Below, piece after piece: positions 1-5,161 of a DNA stretch of 5,161 nt; position 1 is the first letter of the stretch, and each line of letters starts with the position of its first letter. The notes under the pieces were generated by a model. It saw only the letters and a program-made list of their open reading frames with translations, was not told the DNA's origin and did not search any database. The position numbers and the translations under genes were made by a program. Source of the stretch: Gammaproteobacteria bacterium (GTDB lineage: Bacteria; Pseudomonadota; Gammaproteobacteria; UBA6429; Thiohalophilaceae). Where the stretch lies: positions 1 through 5,161 of the forward strand of contig JAUVGM010000196.1 in NCBI GenBank assembly GCA_030593785.1. The letters run 5' to 3'.

Positions 1-383
1 GGAGCAACTTCTTTAAACAGTGGAATATAATCCTTGTATTCAGCTTCGTTAGACAAAACCGGTAATTGCAGCGAAAGGGTTGACCAGCCATGATCAGGTA
101 ATTGACTACGGAGTGGACGAACAATTTGATCCCAATTTGGGTGAACGCCACTGCCATGTAATATTATGGCCCCGCCAATGGCTTTTTCGGTGGTATTTTC
201 GGTATAAATCGCGAGTATTTTATTCTTGCCGACTTTTAACCATTCAGCATCACCAATCATAATGCTATCGACAATCTGGTCAGCCCAGCGTTTCTCTTTT
301 GCAGTATCAGAGGCGTGACTTACGTTGAATGAGAAGAAAAGTCCGAGAATTAATAGGGTTTTAAAATAATGCTGTAGGGTCAT
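1..383 (-). CDS. DUF3530-like exported alpha/beta-hydrolase family protein, N-terminal part
   Basis: The minus strand reads open from ATG at 383 to the window edge (127 codons, 3' end missing). GGAG at 393-390 lies 6 bases before the ATG and supports this start. Residues 1-24 form a Sec signal peptide: a short N-region with Lys8, a hydrophobic core (TLLILGLFFSF) and an S-H-A cleavage site before Ser25, so a periplasmic or exported location is expected. The mature part has a W-L-x-V-G segment near 48-52, then a beta strand ending in an H-G-S-G motif at 76-79, followed by V-H-P-N-W (80-84), a P-L-R-x-x-L-P segment (90-96), H-G-W (98-100) and L-Q-L-P-V-L (105-110). This pattern recalls DUF3530 proteins, which have an alpha/beta-hydrolase fold and no settled biochemical role. 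The HGxG motif would be the oxyanion-hole strand; the nucleophile elbow would lie outside the window. The gene is transcribed away from rpe. Family call from memory of the motif; substrate unknown. Confidence 0.8.
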   Translation of the reverse strand, partial: MTLQHYFKTLLILGLFFSFNVSHASDTAKEKRWADQIVDSIMIGDAEWLKVGKNKILAIYTENTTEKAIGGAIILHGSGVHPNWDQIVRPLRSQLPDHGWSTLSLQLPVLSNEAEYKDYIPLFKEVA

Positions 384-397
384 GGTTATCTCCAATT

Positions 398-440
398 AGT
401 ATATAAATAGAGTATATGTCCCTAAAGCTCGCAGCAAAAG
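398..440 (-). promoter_or_regulatory. Weak candidate promoter for the DUF3530-like gene
   Basis: On the minus strand two TATACT boxes (5/6 matches to a sigma-70 -10 element) occur at 416-411 and 403-398. The distal box would start transcription about 20 bases before the ATG, which leaves room for the ribosome binding site at 393-390. The proximal box would start inside that site and is therefore less likely. No good -35 element is visible; the best is TTTGCT at 438-433, 16 bases from the distal box. Inference from consensus only. Confidence 0.3.
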
Positions 441-485
441 GCTGAAATATCCTCATGGATCGGGTAAAGTCTGCGCTTCAAAATA

Positions 486-514
486 TTTACATGCTCATTT
501 ATTTCAAATATTGA
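486..514 (+). promoter_or_regulatory. Weak candidate promoter for rpe
   Basis: TTTACA at 486-491 matches 5 of 6 bases of a sigma-70 -35 element and is followed after 17 bases by TATTGA at 509-514, a poor -10 element (3/6). Transcription would start near 521, giving a leader of about 25 bases before the preferred rpe start at 546. Spacing is good but the -10 box is weak, so this is only a candidate. Confidence 0.25.
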
Positions 515-532
515 GCGAAACATGAGAAAACA

Positions 533-537
533 AGAGG
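533..537 (+). promoter_or_regulatory. Ribosome binding site that decides the rpe start
   Basis: AGAGG lies 8 bases before ATG 546. The upstream in-frame ATG at 522 has no comparable site and would add eight residues (MRKQEAYN) that are not part of the usual Rpe N-terminus, so 546 is preferred. Confidence 0.7.
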
Positions 538-545
538 CATACAAC

Positions 546-1238
546 ATGGCAGATTACAAAATAGCACCTTCGATTTTAGCCGCAGATTTTGCGAGTTTGG
601 GTCAAGAAGTCGACAACGTCATTAAATCAGGCGCAGATGTTGTGCATTTTGATGTTATGGATAACCACTATGTGCCAAATTTAACCATCGGTCCTTTGGT
701 TTGTGAGGCTTTGCGTAAGCACGGTGTAACTGCCGATATTGATGTGCATTTAATGGTTAAGCCAGTTGACCGTATCATCCCAGATTTTATCGATGCAGGT
801 GCAAGCTACATCACTTTCCATCCTGAAGCATCTGAGCATATTGATCGCACTTTACAAGTGATCCGTGAAGGTGGCTGTAAGTCAGGTTTAGTTTTTAATC
901 CAGCAACACCTTTATCTATCCTCAAGCACGTCATGGATAAAGTGGACATCATCTTATTAATGTCAGTGAACCCGGGTTTTGGTGGTCAAAGCTTTATTCC
1001 AGAAACTTTAGTTAAGTTACGTGAAGCACGTAAGATGATCGATGAAAGCGGCTATGACATCACATTAGAAATTGATGGTGGTGTAAAGGTCGATAACATT
1101 AAAGAAATCGCTGAAGCGGGCGCGGATATGTTCGTTGCAGGTTCTGCAGTCTTTAGTGCGAAGAATGATAAAGATGCAGATGTTTATAACACTGTAATCA
1201 AACAGTTCCGTGATGAATTAGCAAAAGTTGGTAAGTAA
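546..1238 (+). CDS. rpe: Ribulose-phosphate 3-epimerase
   Basis: Cytosolic TIM-barrel enzyme that interconverts D-ribulose 5-phosphate and D-xylulose 5-phosphate in the pentose phosphate pathway (and the Calvin cycle where present). From ATG 546 the product is 230 residues, close to the family norm (about 225 in E. coli). It starts with the canonical Y-K-I-A-P-S-I-L-A-A-D-F segment. Metal and catalytic residues are in place: Ser9, His34 and Asp36 in HFDVMD, His68 in DVHLM, and Asp177 in EIDGG. The phosphate loop M-S-V-N-P-G-F-G-G-Q (139-148) and the C-terminal A-G-S-A-V-F segment (198-203) are intact. An in-frame ATG at 522 would add eight residues but lacks a good ribosome binding site. gph follows after three bases, so the two are almost certainly cotranscribed. 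All motifs are complete; identification is secure. Confidence 0.97.
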   Translation: MADYKIAPSILAADFASLGQEVDNVIKSGADVVHFDVMDNHYVPNLTIGPLVCEALRKHGVTADIDVHLMVKPVDRIIPDFIDAGASYITFHPEASEHIDRTLQVIREGGCKSGLVFNPATPLSILKHVMDKVDIILLMSVNPGFGGQSFIPETLVKLREARKMIDESGYDITLEIDGGVKVDNIKEIAEAGADMFVAGSAVFSAKNDKDADVYNTVIKQFRDELAKVGK

Positions 1239-1241
1239 TTC

Positions 1242-1928
1242 ATGGCGTTAAAAAAACCAGAAATGATCCTCATCGACGTAGACGGTACGCTGGTCGACAG
1301 CGTACCTGATCTCGCTTATTGCGTTGATGAAATGATGAAGCAGTTAGATATGCCTGTTCATGGTGAAGCAAAAGTTCGTGACTGGGTGGGTAATGGTGTT
1401 GAACGATTAACACGCCGTGCCTTAGTTGGTCAGCTTGACGGTGAGCCAGATGACGCTTTGTTTGAAAAAGCATATCCTATTTTTTTAGCGCTTTATGCTG
1501 AGAATACCTGTATCCGTAGTTGTTTATACCCGGGTGTTAAAGAAGGCATGGAGTACATGAAAGCGGAAGGTTACAAGTTAGGCTGCGTTACGAATAAAGA
1601 TGCTCAGTTTACTTTACCTATTTTAAAAACCTTGGGTATACATGATGATTTTGAAATCATTATCTGTGGTGATACTTTAGCGAAGAAAAAACCTGATCCA
1701 TTACCTTTATTACATGCAGCAGAAAAAATGGGTGTTAAACCTGAAAATGCCATGATGTTAGGTGATTCAATCAGTGATGTGAAAGCATCTCGTGCGGCAG
1801 GATTTCAAATTACGTGCATGAGTTATGGCTATAATCACGGTGTCGATATTCATGAAGCGAATCCTGATGCTGTCATTGATTCAATGACAGAGTTATCTGC
1901 TATATTGAGTGAAGCTGACGCGGCCTAG
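1242..1928 (+). CDS. gph: Phosphoglycolate phosphatase (HAD superfamily)
   Basis: Hydrolyses 2-phosphoglycolate to glycolate and phosphate, clearing a toxic product of DNA 3'-end repair or of Rubisco oxygenation. The 228-residue product is of usual length. HAD motif I is I-D-V-D-G-T-L-V-D-S, with nucleophile Asp12 and acid/base Asp14. A helical cap domain follows, roughly residues 20-95. Motif II is Thr117 in C-V-T-N-K-D, motif III is Lys150 in A-K-K-K-P-D-P, and motif IV is G-D-S-I-S-D (174-179), with Asp175 and Asp179 for magnesium. V-T-N-K and C-G-D-T-L next to K-K-P-D-P are typical of Gph within the HAD family, and the rpe-gph pairing is widespread in gammaproteobacteria. ATG 1242 lies three bases after the rpe stop with only a weak ribosome binding site (GGTAAG overlapping the end of rpe), so translational coupling is likely. 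Another small-phosphate substrate cannot be excluded by sequence. Confidence 0.93.
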   Translation: MALKKPEMILIDVDGTLVDSVPDLAYCVDEMMKQLDMPVHGEAKVRDWVGNGVERLTRRALVGQLDGEPDDALFEKAYPIFLALYAENTCIRSCLYPGVKEGMEYMKAEGYKLGCVTNKDAQFTLPILKTLGIHDDFEIIICGDTLAKKKPDPLPLLHAAEKMGVKPENAMMLGDSISDVKASRAAGFQITCMSYGYNHGVDIHEANPDAVIDSMTELSAILSEADAA

Positions 1929-2014
1929 ATGTAATAATTAAAGCATAAAAAACTGATCTGATAATGAATATTAAATACCAACAAATACAATCTCGATGGC
2001 ATAACTCACTGTAG

Positions 2015-2032
2015 GTGCGAATTCATTCGCAC
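2015..2032. repeat. Perfect 7-bp stem palindrome (REP-like hairpin)
   Basis: GTGCGAA at 2015-2021 and TTCGCAC at 2026-2032 form a perfect stem around the four-base loop TTCA. The hairpin reads nearly the same on both strands. It is not followed by a T-run on either side, so it is not a canonical intrinsic terminator. G+C-rich GCGAATNNATTCGC-type palindromes are familiar as dispersed intergenic repeats in gammaproteobacteria. Confidence 0.75.
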
Positions 2033-2071
2033 GCGGTATATGCATTAACCTCATAGGTAAATATATGCCGC
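2033..2071. repeat. Second, imperfect hairpin abutting the first
   Basis: A lower stem pairs 2033-2041 with 2063-2071 (GCGGTATAT against ATATGCCGC, nine pairs including one G-T). An upper stem pairs ACCT 2048-2051 with AGGT 2055-2058 around a three-base loop, with T-A pairs just below and a small internal loop between. It starts on the base right after the first hairpin, so the two could stack as a cruciform or RNA structure. Confidence 0.6.
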
Positions 2072-2123
2072 TCTATTCGAAGTTTTAAGTATTTGTTGTG
2101 TGTTTTATTATTGGGCAAAAAGA

Positions 2124-3599
2124 ATGAATCAAGAAGAATTCAACGCGTATATCGCGCAAGGTTATAATCGCATACCTCTAATGCGGGAAGTGCTGGCTGA
2201 TCTCGATACGCCTTTAAGTACCTTTCTTAAGCTGGCTGATGGGCCATATTCCTATTTATTCGAATCTGTTCAGGGTGGCGAGAAATGGGGTCGTTATTCC
2301 ATTATTGGTTTGCCAAGCCGGAAAGTGATTCGTATTTCAGGTTATGAAATCAGTATTCTAATTGAAGGGAAAATTTCTGAGACATTGACGGTTGAAGACC
2401 CTTTAAGCTGGATTGAAGAATTTCAACAAAAATACAAAGTTCCTGAAGTAGAAGGTTTGCCAAAATTTAATGGTGGCCTGGTGGGATACTTTGGTTATGA
2501 CACAATTCGATATATTGAACCACGCTTAAAAAATTGTCCGAACAAAGATGAGCTCGGGTTACCTGATATTTTATTGATGGTTTCTGATGAGCTGGTTGTA
2601 CATGATAATTTAAGTGGCAAGCTTTATATTATCGTACATGCTAATAAAGGCGGATATGACAGCGCGCAAGTCAGATTAGACTGGTTAACGAATCAGCTTG
2701 ATAGTCATATAGTTCATCCTGCTAAATCAAAGTCTGTAAAAGTTAGTGAAGATGATTTTATTTCTGGTTTTAACCAGAATGAATTTGAAGCAGCGGTATT
2801 AAAAGCAAAAGAGTACATAACCGATGGCGATGCAATGCAAATTGTATTATCGCAACGTTTGTCGATTCCTTTTTCTGCAAGACCTCTTGATCTATATCGA
2901 GCTTTACGTGGGTTAAATCCTTCACCTTATATGTTTTATTTAGACCTGGGTGATTTTCATGTTGCCGGTTCATCACCTGAAATTCTTACGCGTTTGGAAG
3001 ATGGTGACGTTACCGTAAGACCCATTGCTGGGACACGACCTCGGGGTAAAACTGCACGCGAAGATAAATTACTTGAGCTTGAATTATTAGCGGATCCAAA
3101 AGAACTTGCTGAACATTTAATGTTGATTGACCTTGGACGTAATGATGTCGGTCGAATCGCAAAAACAGGCAGCGTGAAGTTAACTGAGAACATGTTGATT
3201 GAACGCTATTCTCACGTTATGCATATTGTTTCTAATGTTGTGGGTAAGCTAAAAGAAGGTTTAAGTGCAATGGATGTATTGCGTGCAACTTTCCCTGCCG
3301 GCACGGTGAGCGGTGCACCAAAAATTCGTGCAATGGAAATTATTGATGAGTTAGAACCTGTTAAACGTGGTGTTTATGCCGGTGCGGTAGGTTATCTTTC
3401 ATGGCACGGCAATATGGATACTGCCATTGCAATTCGAACAGCTGTAATAAAAGATAAAACATTACATATACAAGCCGGTGCAGGTATTGTTTATGACTCT
3501 GTGCCAAAAAATGAGTGGGATGAAACCATGAACAAAGGACGTGCAGTATTCCGAGCCGTTGCCATGGCGGAAGCCGGTCTTGACAAAGTGCATCGCTAA
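2124..3599 (+). CDS. trpE: Anthranilate synthase component I
   Basis: Large subunit of anthranilate synthase: converts chorismate to anthranilate using ammonia delivered by TrpG, the first committed step of tryptophan synthesis in the cytosol. From ATG 2124 the product is 491 residues, the usual length for the Pseudomonas-type TrpE. The N-terminal domain has Y-N-R-I-P-L (14-19), L-K-L-A-D-G (35-40) and F-E-S-V-Q-G-G-E (47-54), the region that binds feedback tryptophan in characterised TrpE. The chorismate-binding domain shows G-D-A-M-Q-I-V-L-S-Q-R (235-245), P-I-A-G-T-R-P-R-G (300-308), H-L-M-L-I-D-L-G-R-N-D (331-341), F-P-A-G-T-V-S-G-A-P-K (390-400) and Q-A-G-A-G-I-V (450-456). Ala in PIAGT, where PabB usually has Lys, argues for TrpE over aminodeoxychorismate synthase. 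An in-frame GTG at 2100 could add eight residues, but family N-termini match the ATG start. The ribosome binding site is weak (GGGC at 2113-2116). No Trp-rich leader peptide is visible upstream. Confidence 0.96.
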   Translation: MNQEEFNAYIAQGYNRIPLMREVLADLDTPLSTFLKLADGPYSYLFESVQGGEKWGRYSIIGLPSRKVIRISGYEISILIEGKISETLTVEDPLSWIEEFQQKYKVPEVEGLPKFNGGLVGYFGYDTIRYIEPRLKNCPNKDELGLPDILLMVSDELVVHDNLSGKLYIIVHANKGGYDSAQVRLDWLTNQLDSHIVHPAKSKSVKVSEDDFISGFNQNEFEAAVLKAKEYITDGDAMQIVLSQRLSIPFSARPLDLYRALRGLNPSPYMFYLDLGDFHVAGSSPEILTRLEDGDVTVRPIAGTRPRGKTAREDKLLELELLADPKELAEHLMLIDLGRNDVGRIAKTGSVKLTENMLIERYSHVMHIVSNVVGKLKEGLSAMDVLRATFPAGTVSGAPKIRAMEIIDELEPVKRGVYAGAVGYLSWHGNMDTAIAIRTAVIKDKTLHIQAGAGIVYDSVPKNEWDETMNKGRAVFRAVAMAEAGLDKVHR

Positions 3600-3604
3600 G
3601 GAGG
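3597..3604 (+). promoter_or_regulatory. Strong trpG ribosome binding site overlapping the trpE stop
   Basis: TAAGGAGG combines the trpE stop codon TAA (3597-3599) with a near-perfect Shine-Dalgarno sequence four bases before the trpG ATG. Ribosomes ending trpE finish on the trpG binding site, which suits coupled, balanced production of the two subunits. Confidence 0.85.
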
Positions 3605-3608
3605 AATT

Positions 3609-4193
3609 ATGTTACTAATGATCGATAATTATGATTCCTTTACCTATAACCTGGTTCAGTATTTTGGTGAACTTAAGGTGGATGTACAGGTACATCGTAA
3701 TGATGAAATTACAATTCAAGAAATTGAAGAGTTGAATCCGAAGTATTTAGTTATTTCACCTGGTCCTTGCACACCAACTCAAGCGGGTATTTCATTGGAC
3801 GCAATACGGCACTTTGCAGGAAAAATTCCGATACTTGGTGTTTGCTTAGGACATCAAAGTATCGGACAGGCATTTGGTGGAAAAATTATTCATGCAAAAG
3901 AAATTATGCATGGAAAAGTTTCACAAATTTTTCATAAAGGTGAAGGTGTTTTTAAAAATCTTTATAGCCCTTTAGAAGCAACTCGTTATCATTCTTTGGT
4001 TATTGATATAAAAACATTACCGAGTTATTTAGAAGTCACAGCCTGGACTGAAACAGAAGGCGGCACTATTGATGAAATTATGGGTGTACGACATAAAACG
4101 TATCCAATTCAAGGCATACAATTCCATCCTGAATCAATTTTGACTCAACATGGCCACGCCATGCTAAAAAACTTTTTGGATTCAGCTAAATAA
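3609..4193 (+). CDS. trpG: Anthranilate synthase component II (glutamine amidotransferase)
   Basis: Small subunit of anthranilate synthase: a class I glutamine amidotransferase that releases ammonia from glutamine and passes it to TrpE. The product has 194 residues, the normal stand-alone length, with no fusion to TrpD. It starts with the hallmark M-I-D-N-Y-D-S-F-T-Y-N-L (4-15). The oxyanion-hole segment is S-P-G-P-C (50-54), the nucleophile is Cys79 in G-V-C-L-G-H-Q, the H-G-K motif is at 101-103, Y-H-S-L is at 127-130, and the triad is completed by His173 and Glu175 in Q-F-H-P-E-S. It begins 9 bases after the trpE stop and is followed by trpD after 19 bases. In many gammaproteobacteria this subunit also serves PabB in folate synthesis (as PabA); that possibility is open here and cannot be settled from sequence. 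Confidence 0.96.
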   Translation: MLLMIDNYDSFTYNLVQYFGELKVDVQVHRNDEITIQEIEELNPKYLVISPGPCTPTQAGISLDAIRHFAGKIPILGVCLGHQSIGQAFGGKIIHAKEIMHGKVSQIFHKGEGVFKNLYSPLEATRYHSLVIDIKTLPSYLEVTAWTETEGGTIDEIMGVRHKTYPIQGIQFHPESILTQHGHAMLKNFLDSAK

Positions 4194-4212
4194 AGTATTA
4201 GGAGTGACCGTT

Positions 4213-5161
4213 ATGGACATGCAAACGGCAATTAAAACAGTTTTAGCACGTAAAGATTTAAGTGCTGAAGAAATGAATAATGTCATGCGTATTATTATGA
4301 CTGGTGAAGCAACGTCAGCACAAATTGGTGGCTTCCTGGTTGGATTACGCATGAAAGGCGAAACAGTAGATGAAATAGCTTCTGCTGCGAAAGTAATGCG
4401 TGAATTGGCTACTGGTGTAAAAGTTAGCGGTGATCATGTTGTTGATATTGTTGGAACCGGTGGTGATGGGTCCAATACATTTAACATCTCTACAGCATGC
4501 ACGTTTGTCGTTGCTGCTGCCGGTGGCACCGTTGCTAAACATGGTAACCGTTCGGTATCGAGTAAATCAGGCAGTGCAGATTTGTTAGAAGCAGCCGGTG
4601 TGAAGCTTGATCTAAATGCAGAACAAGTTGCTAAATGTATTAATGAAGTGGGCGTAGGTTTTATGTTTGCCCCAATGCATCACAGTGCAATGAAACATGC
4701 GATTGGTCCACGAAAAGAAATGGCAGTAAGAACAATTTTTAATGTGTTGGGTCCACTAACTAATCCAGCCGGTGCGCCCAATCAATTGTTAGGTGTGTTT
4801 GAAGATGCCTTGGTTGAACCGCTTGCAGAAGTATTAAATAAGTTGGGTAGTAATCATGTCATGGTTGTACATTCTGAAGATGGTATGGATGAAATTAGTA
4901 TTGGTGCTGCAACAAAAGTGTCTGAGTTAAAAGATGGTAAAGTAACAAGCTACAATATCACACCAGAAGAATTTGGTTTTACTAAAACAGATATTTCAGA
5001 ACTTGCTGTTAATGGAGCAGAAGAATCATTAGCGGTTATTAAAAAAGTACTGGATAACGAGGCTGGCCCGGCAAGAGATATTGTGACCTTTAATTCTGGT
5101 GCAGCAATTTATGTTGCGGGTTTAGCTAATACGCTTAAAGAAGGTATTGAGAAAGCAAAAG
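4213..5161 (+). CDS. trpD: Anthranilate phosphoribosyltransferase, C-terminus cut by the window edge
   Basis: Transfers the phosphoribosyl group of PRPP to anthranilate, giving N-(5-phosphoribosyl)anthranilate, the second step of tryptophan synthesis. The window holds 316 codons of a family usually about 340 long, with no stop before the edge. AGGAG at 4200-4204, 8 bases before ATG 4213, supports the start; a second ATG two codons on is less well spaced. An N-terminal helical domain (about 1-70) includes G-E-A-T-S-A-Q-I-G-G-F-L (31-42). PRPP binding is shown by D-I-V-G-T-G-G-D (78-85), N-I-S-T (91-94) and K-H-G-N-R (109-113) followed by S-S-K-S-G-S-A-D (116-123). Arg167 in G-P-R-K-E-M is the expected anthranilate contact, followed by V-L-G-P-L-T-N-P (178-185). 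Asp226-Glu227 in G-M-D-E-I are the expected magnesium ligands. It is a separate protein, not the TrpG-TrpD fusion of enterobacteria. trpC probably follows outside the window. Confidence 0.96.
   Translation, partial: MDMQTAIKTVLARKDLSAEEMNNVMRIIMTGEATSAQIGGFLVGLRMKGETVDEIASAAKVMRELATGVKVSGDHVVDIVGTGGDGSNTFNISTACTFVVAAAGGTVAKHGNRSVSSKSGSADLLEAAGVKLDLNAEQVAKCINEVGVGFMFAPMHHSAMKHAIGPRKEMAVRTIFNVLGPLTNPAGAPNQLLGVFEDALVEPLAEVLNKLGSNHVMVVHSEDGMDEISIGAATKVSELKDGKVTSYNITPEEFGFTKTDISELAVNGAEESLAVIKKVLDNEAGPARDIVTFNSGAAIYVAGLANTLKEGIEKAK

Larger units (their letters stand above)
1979..2098. repeat. Palindromic MITE-like or REP-like block in the gph-trpE gap
   Basis: The block is bounded by a perfect 10-bp inverted repeat, CAACAAATAC at 1979-1988 and GTATTTGTTG at 2089-2098. 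The arms continue imperfectly inward, with a shared TCGA at 1993-1996 and 2077-2080. Inside lie two hairpins placed back to back (2015-2032 and 2033-2071). A 120-bp non-coding unit with terminal inverted repeats and internal palindromes has the architecture of a MITE or composite REP element, or of a structured trpE leader. No clear target-site duplication is visible beside the ends and no second copy exists in the window, so mobility is inference. Confidence 0.55.

Noticed and set aside
80..262. Plus-strand open frame of 60 codons
   Set aside because: It lies antisense to the DUF3530-like gene, has no ribosome binding site and shows no protein-like motif. The minus-strand frame has a signal peptide and family motifs instead.
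428..476. Possible structured leader or riboswitch before rpe
   Set aside because: Only short stems can be drawn (CGCAG 430-434 with CTGCG 471-475, CAGC with GCTG, ATCC with GGAT). They compete with each other and match no riboswitch class I recognise.
1270..1473. Minus-strand open frame inside gph
   Set aside because: Shadow of a clearly coding plus-strand gene; low-complexity translation without recognisable features.
1480..1486. Run of seven T in gph as a possible frameshift site
   Set aside because: The gph frame runs uninterrupted through it with all HAD motifs before and after in the same frame.
2083..2111. TTTTAA and TATTAT spaced 17 bases apart as a trpE promoter
   Set aside because: The -35 match is only 3/6 and transcription would start about six bases before the trpE ATG, leaving no usable leader.
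2770..3193. Two overlapping minus-strand open frames inside trpE
   Set aside because: They oppose highly conserved TrpE motifs and have no independent start signals or family resemblance.
4345..4542. Minus-strand open frame inside trpD
   Set aside because: Antisense to the PRPP-binding region of TrpD; a shadow frame with no support.

Overview
This window looks like an ordinary, moderately AT-rich chromosomal segment of a gammaproteobacterium. The evidence is the gene order rpe-gph-trpE-trpG-trpD, which resembles Pseudomonas and related gammaproteobacteria, together with the wording of the protein motifs. AT-leaning codon use and a DUF3530-type neighbour would fit a marine or methylotrophic/sulfur-oxidising lineage such as the Methylophaga/Cycloclasticus group. 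That placement is inference only.

Layout. Positions 1-383, minus strand: the N-terminal 127 codons of an exported DUF3530-like alpha/beta-hydrolase protein, running off the left edge. Positions 384-545: a divergent intergenic region with weak promoter candidates for both directions. Positions 546-1238: rpe (ribulose-phosphate 3-epimerase). Positions 1242-1928: gph (phosphoglycolate phosphatase, HAD family), three bases after rpe. Positions 1929-2123: a 195-base gap that holds a compact, strongly palindromic block at 1979-2098. This block has 10-bp perfect terminal inverted repeats enclosing two abutting hairpins, and looks like a small repeat or MITE-type element. Positions 2124-3599: trpE. 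Positions 3609-4193: trpG. From 4213 to the right edge: trpD, with about the last 30 codons missing.

How the genes work together. TrpE and TrpG form anthranilate synthase (chorismate plus glutamine to anthranilate). TrpD then joins anthranilate to PRPP, so the right half is the first two committed steps of tryptophan synthesis. Rpe interconverts ribulose-5-phosphate and xylulose-5-phosphate in the pentose phosphate or Calvin pathway, which supplies the precursors of PRPP and erythrose-4-phosphate. Gph removes phosphate from 2-phosphoglycolate. The trp genes have tight spacing and good ribosome binding sites, suggesting one transcript. Whether rpe-gph is cotranscribed with trpEGD across the palindromic gap cannot be decided from sequence alone.

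I see no convincing novel defence, mobile or biosynthetic system. The element between gph and trpE is the most interesting non-coding signal.
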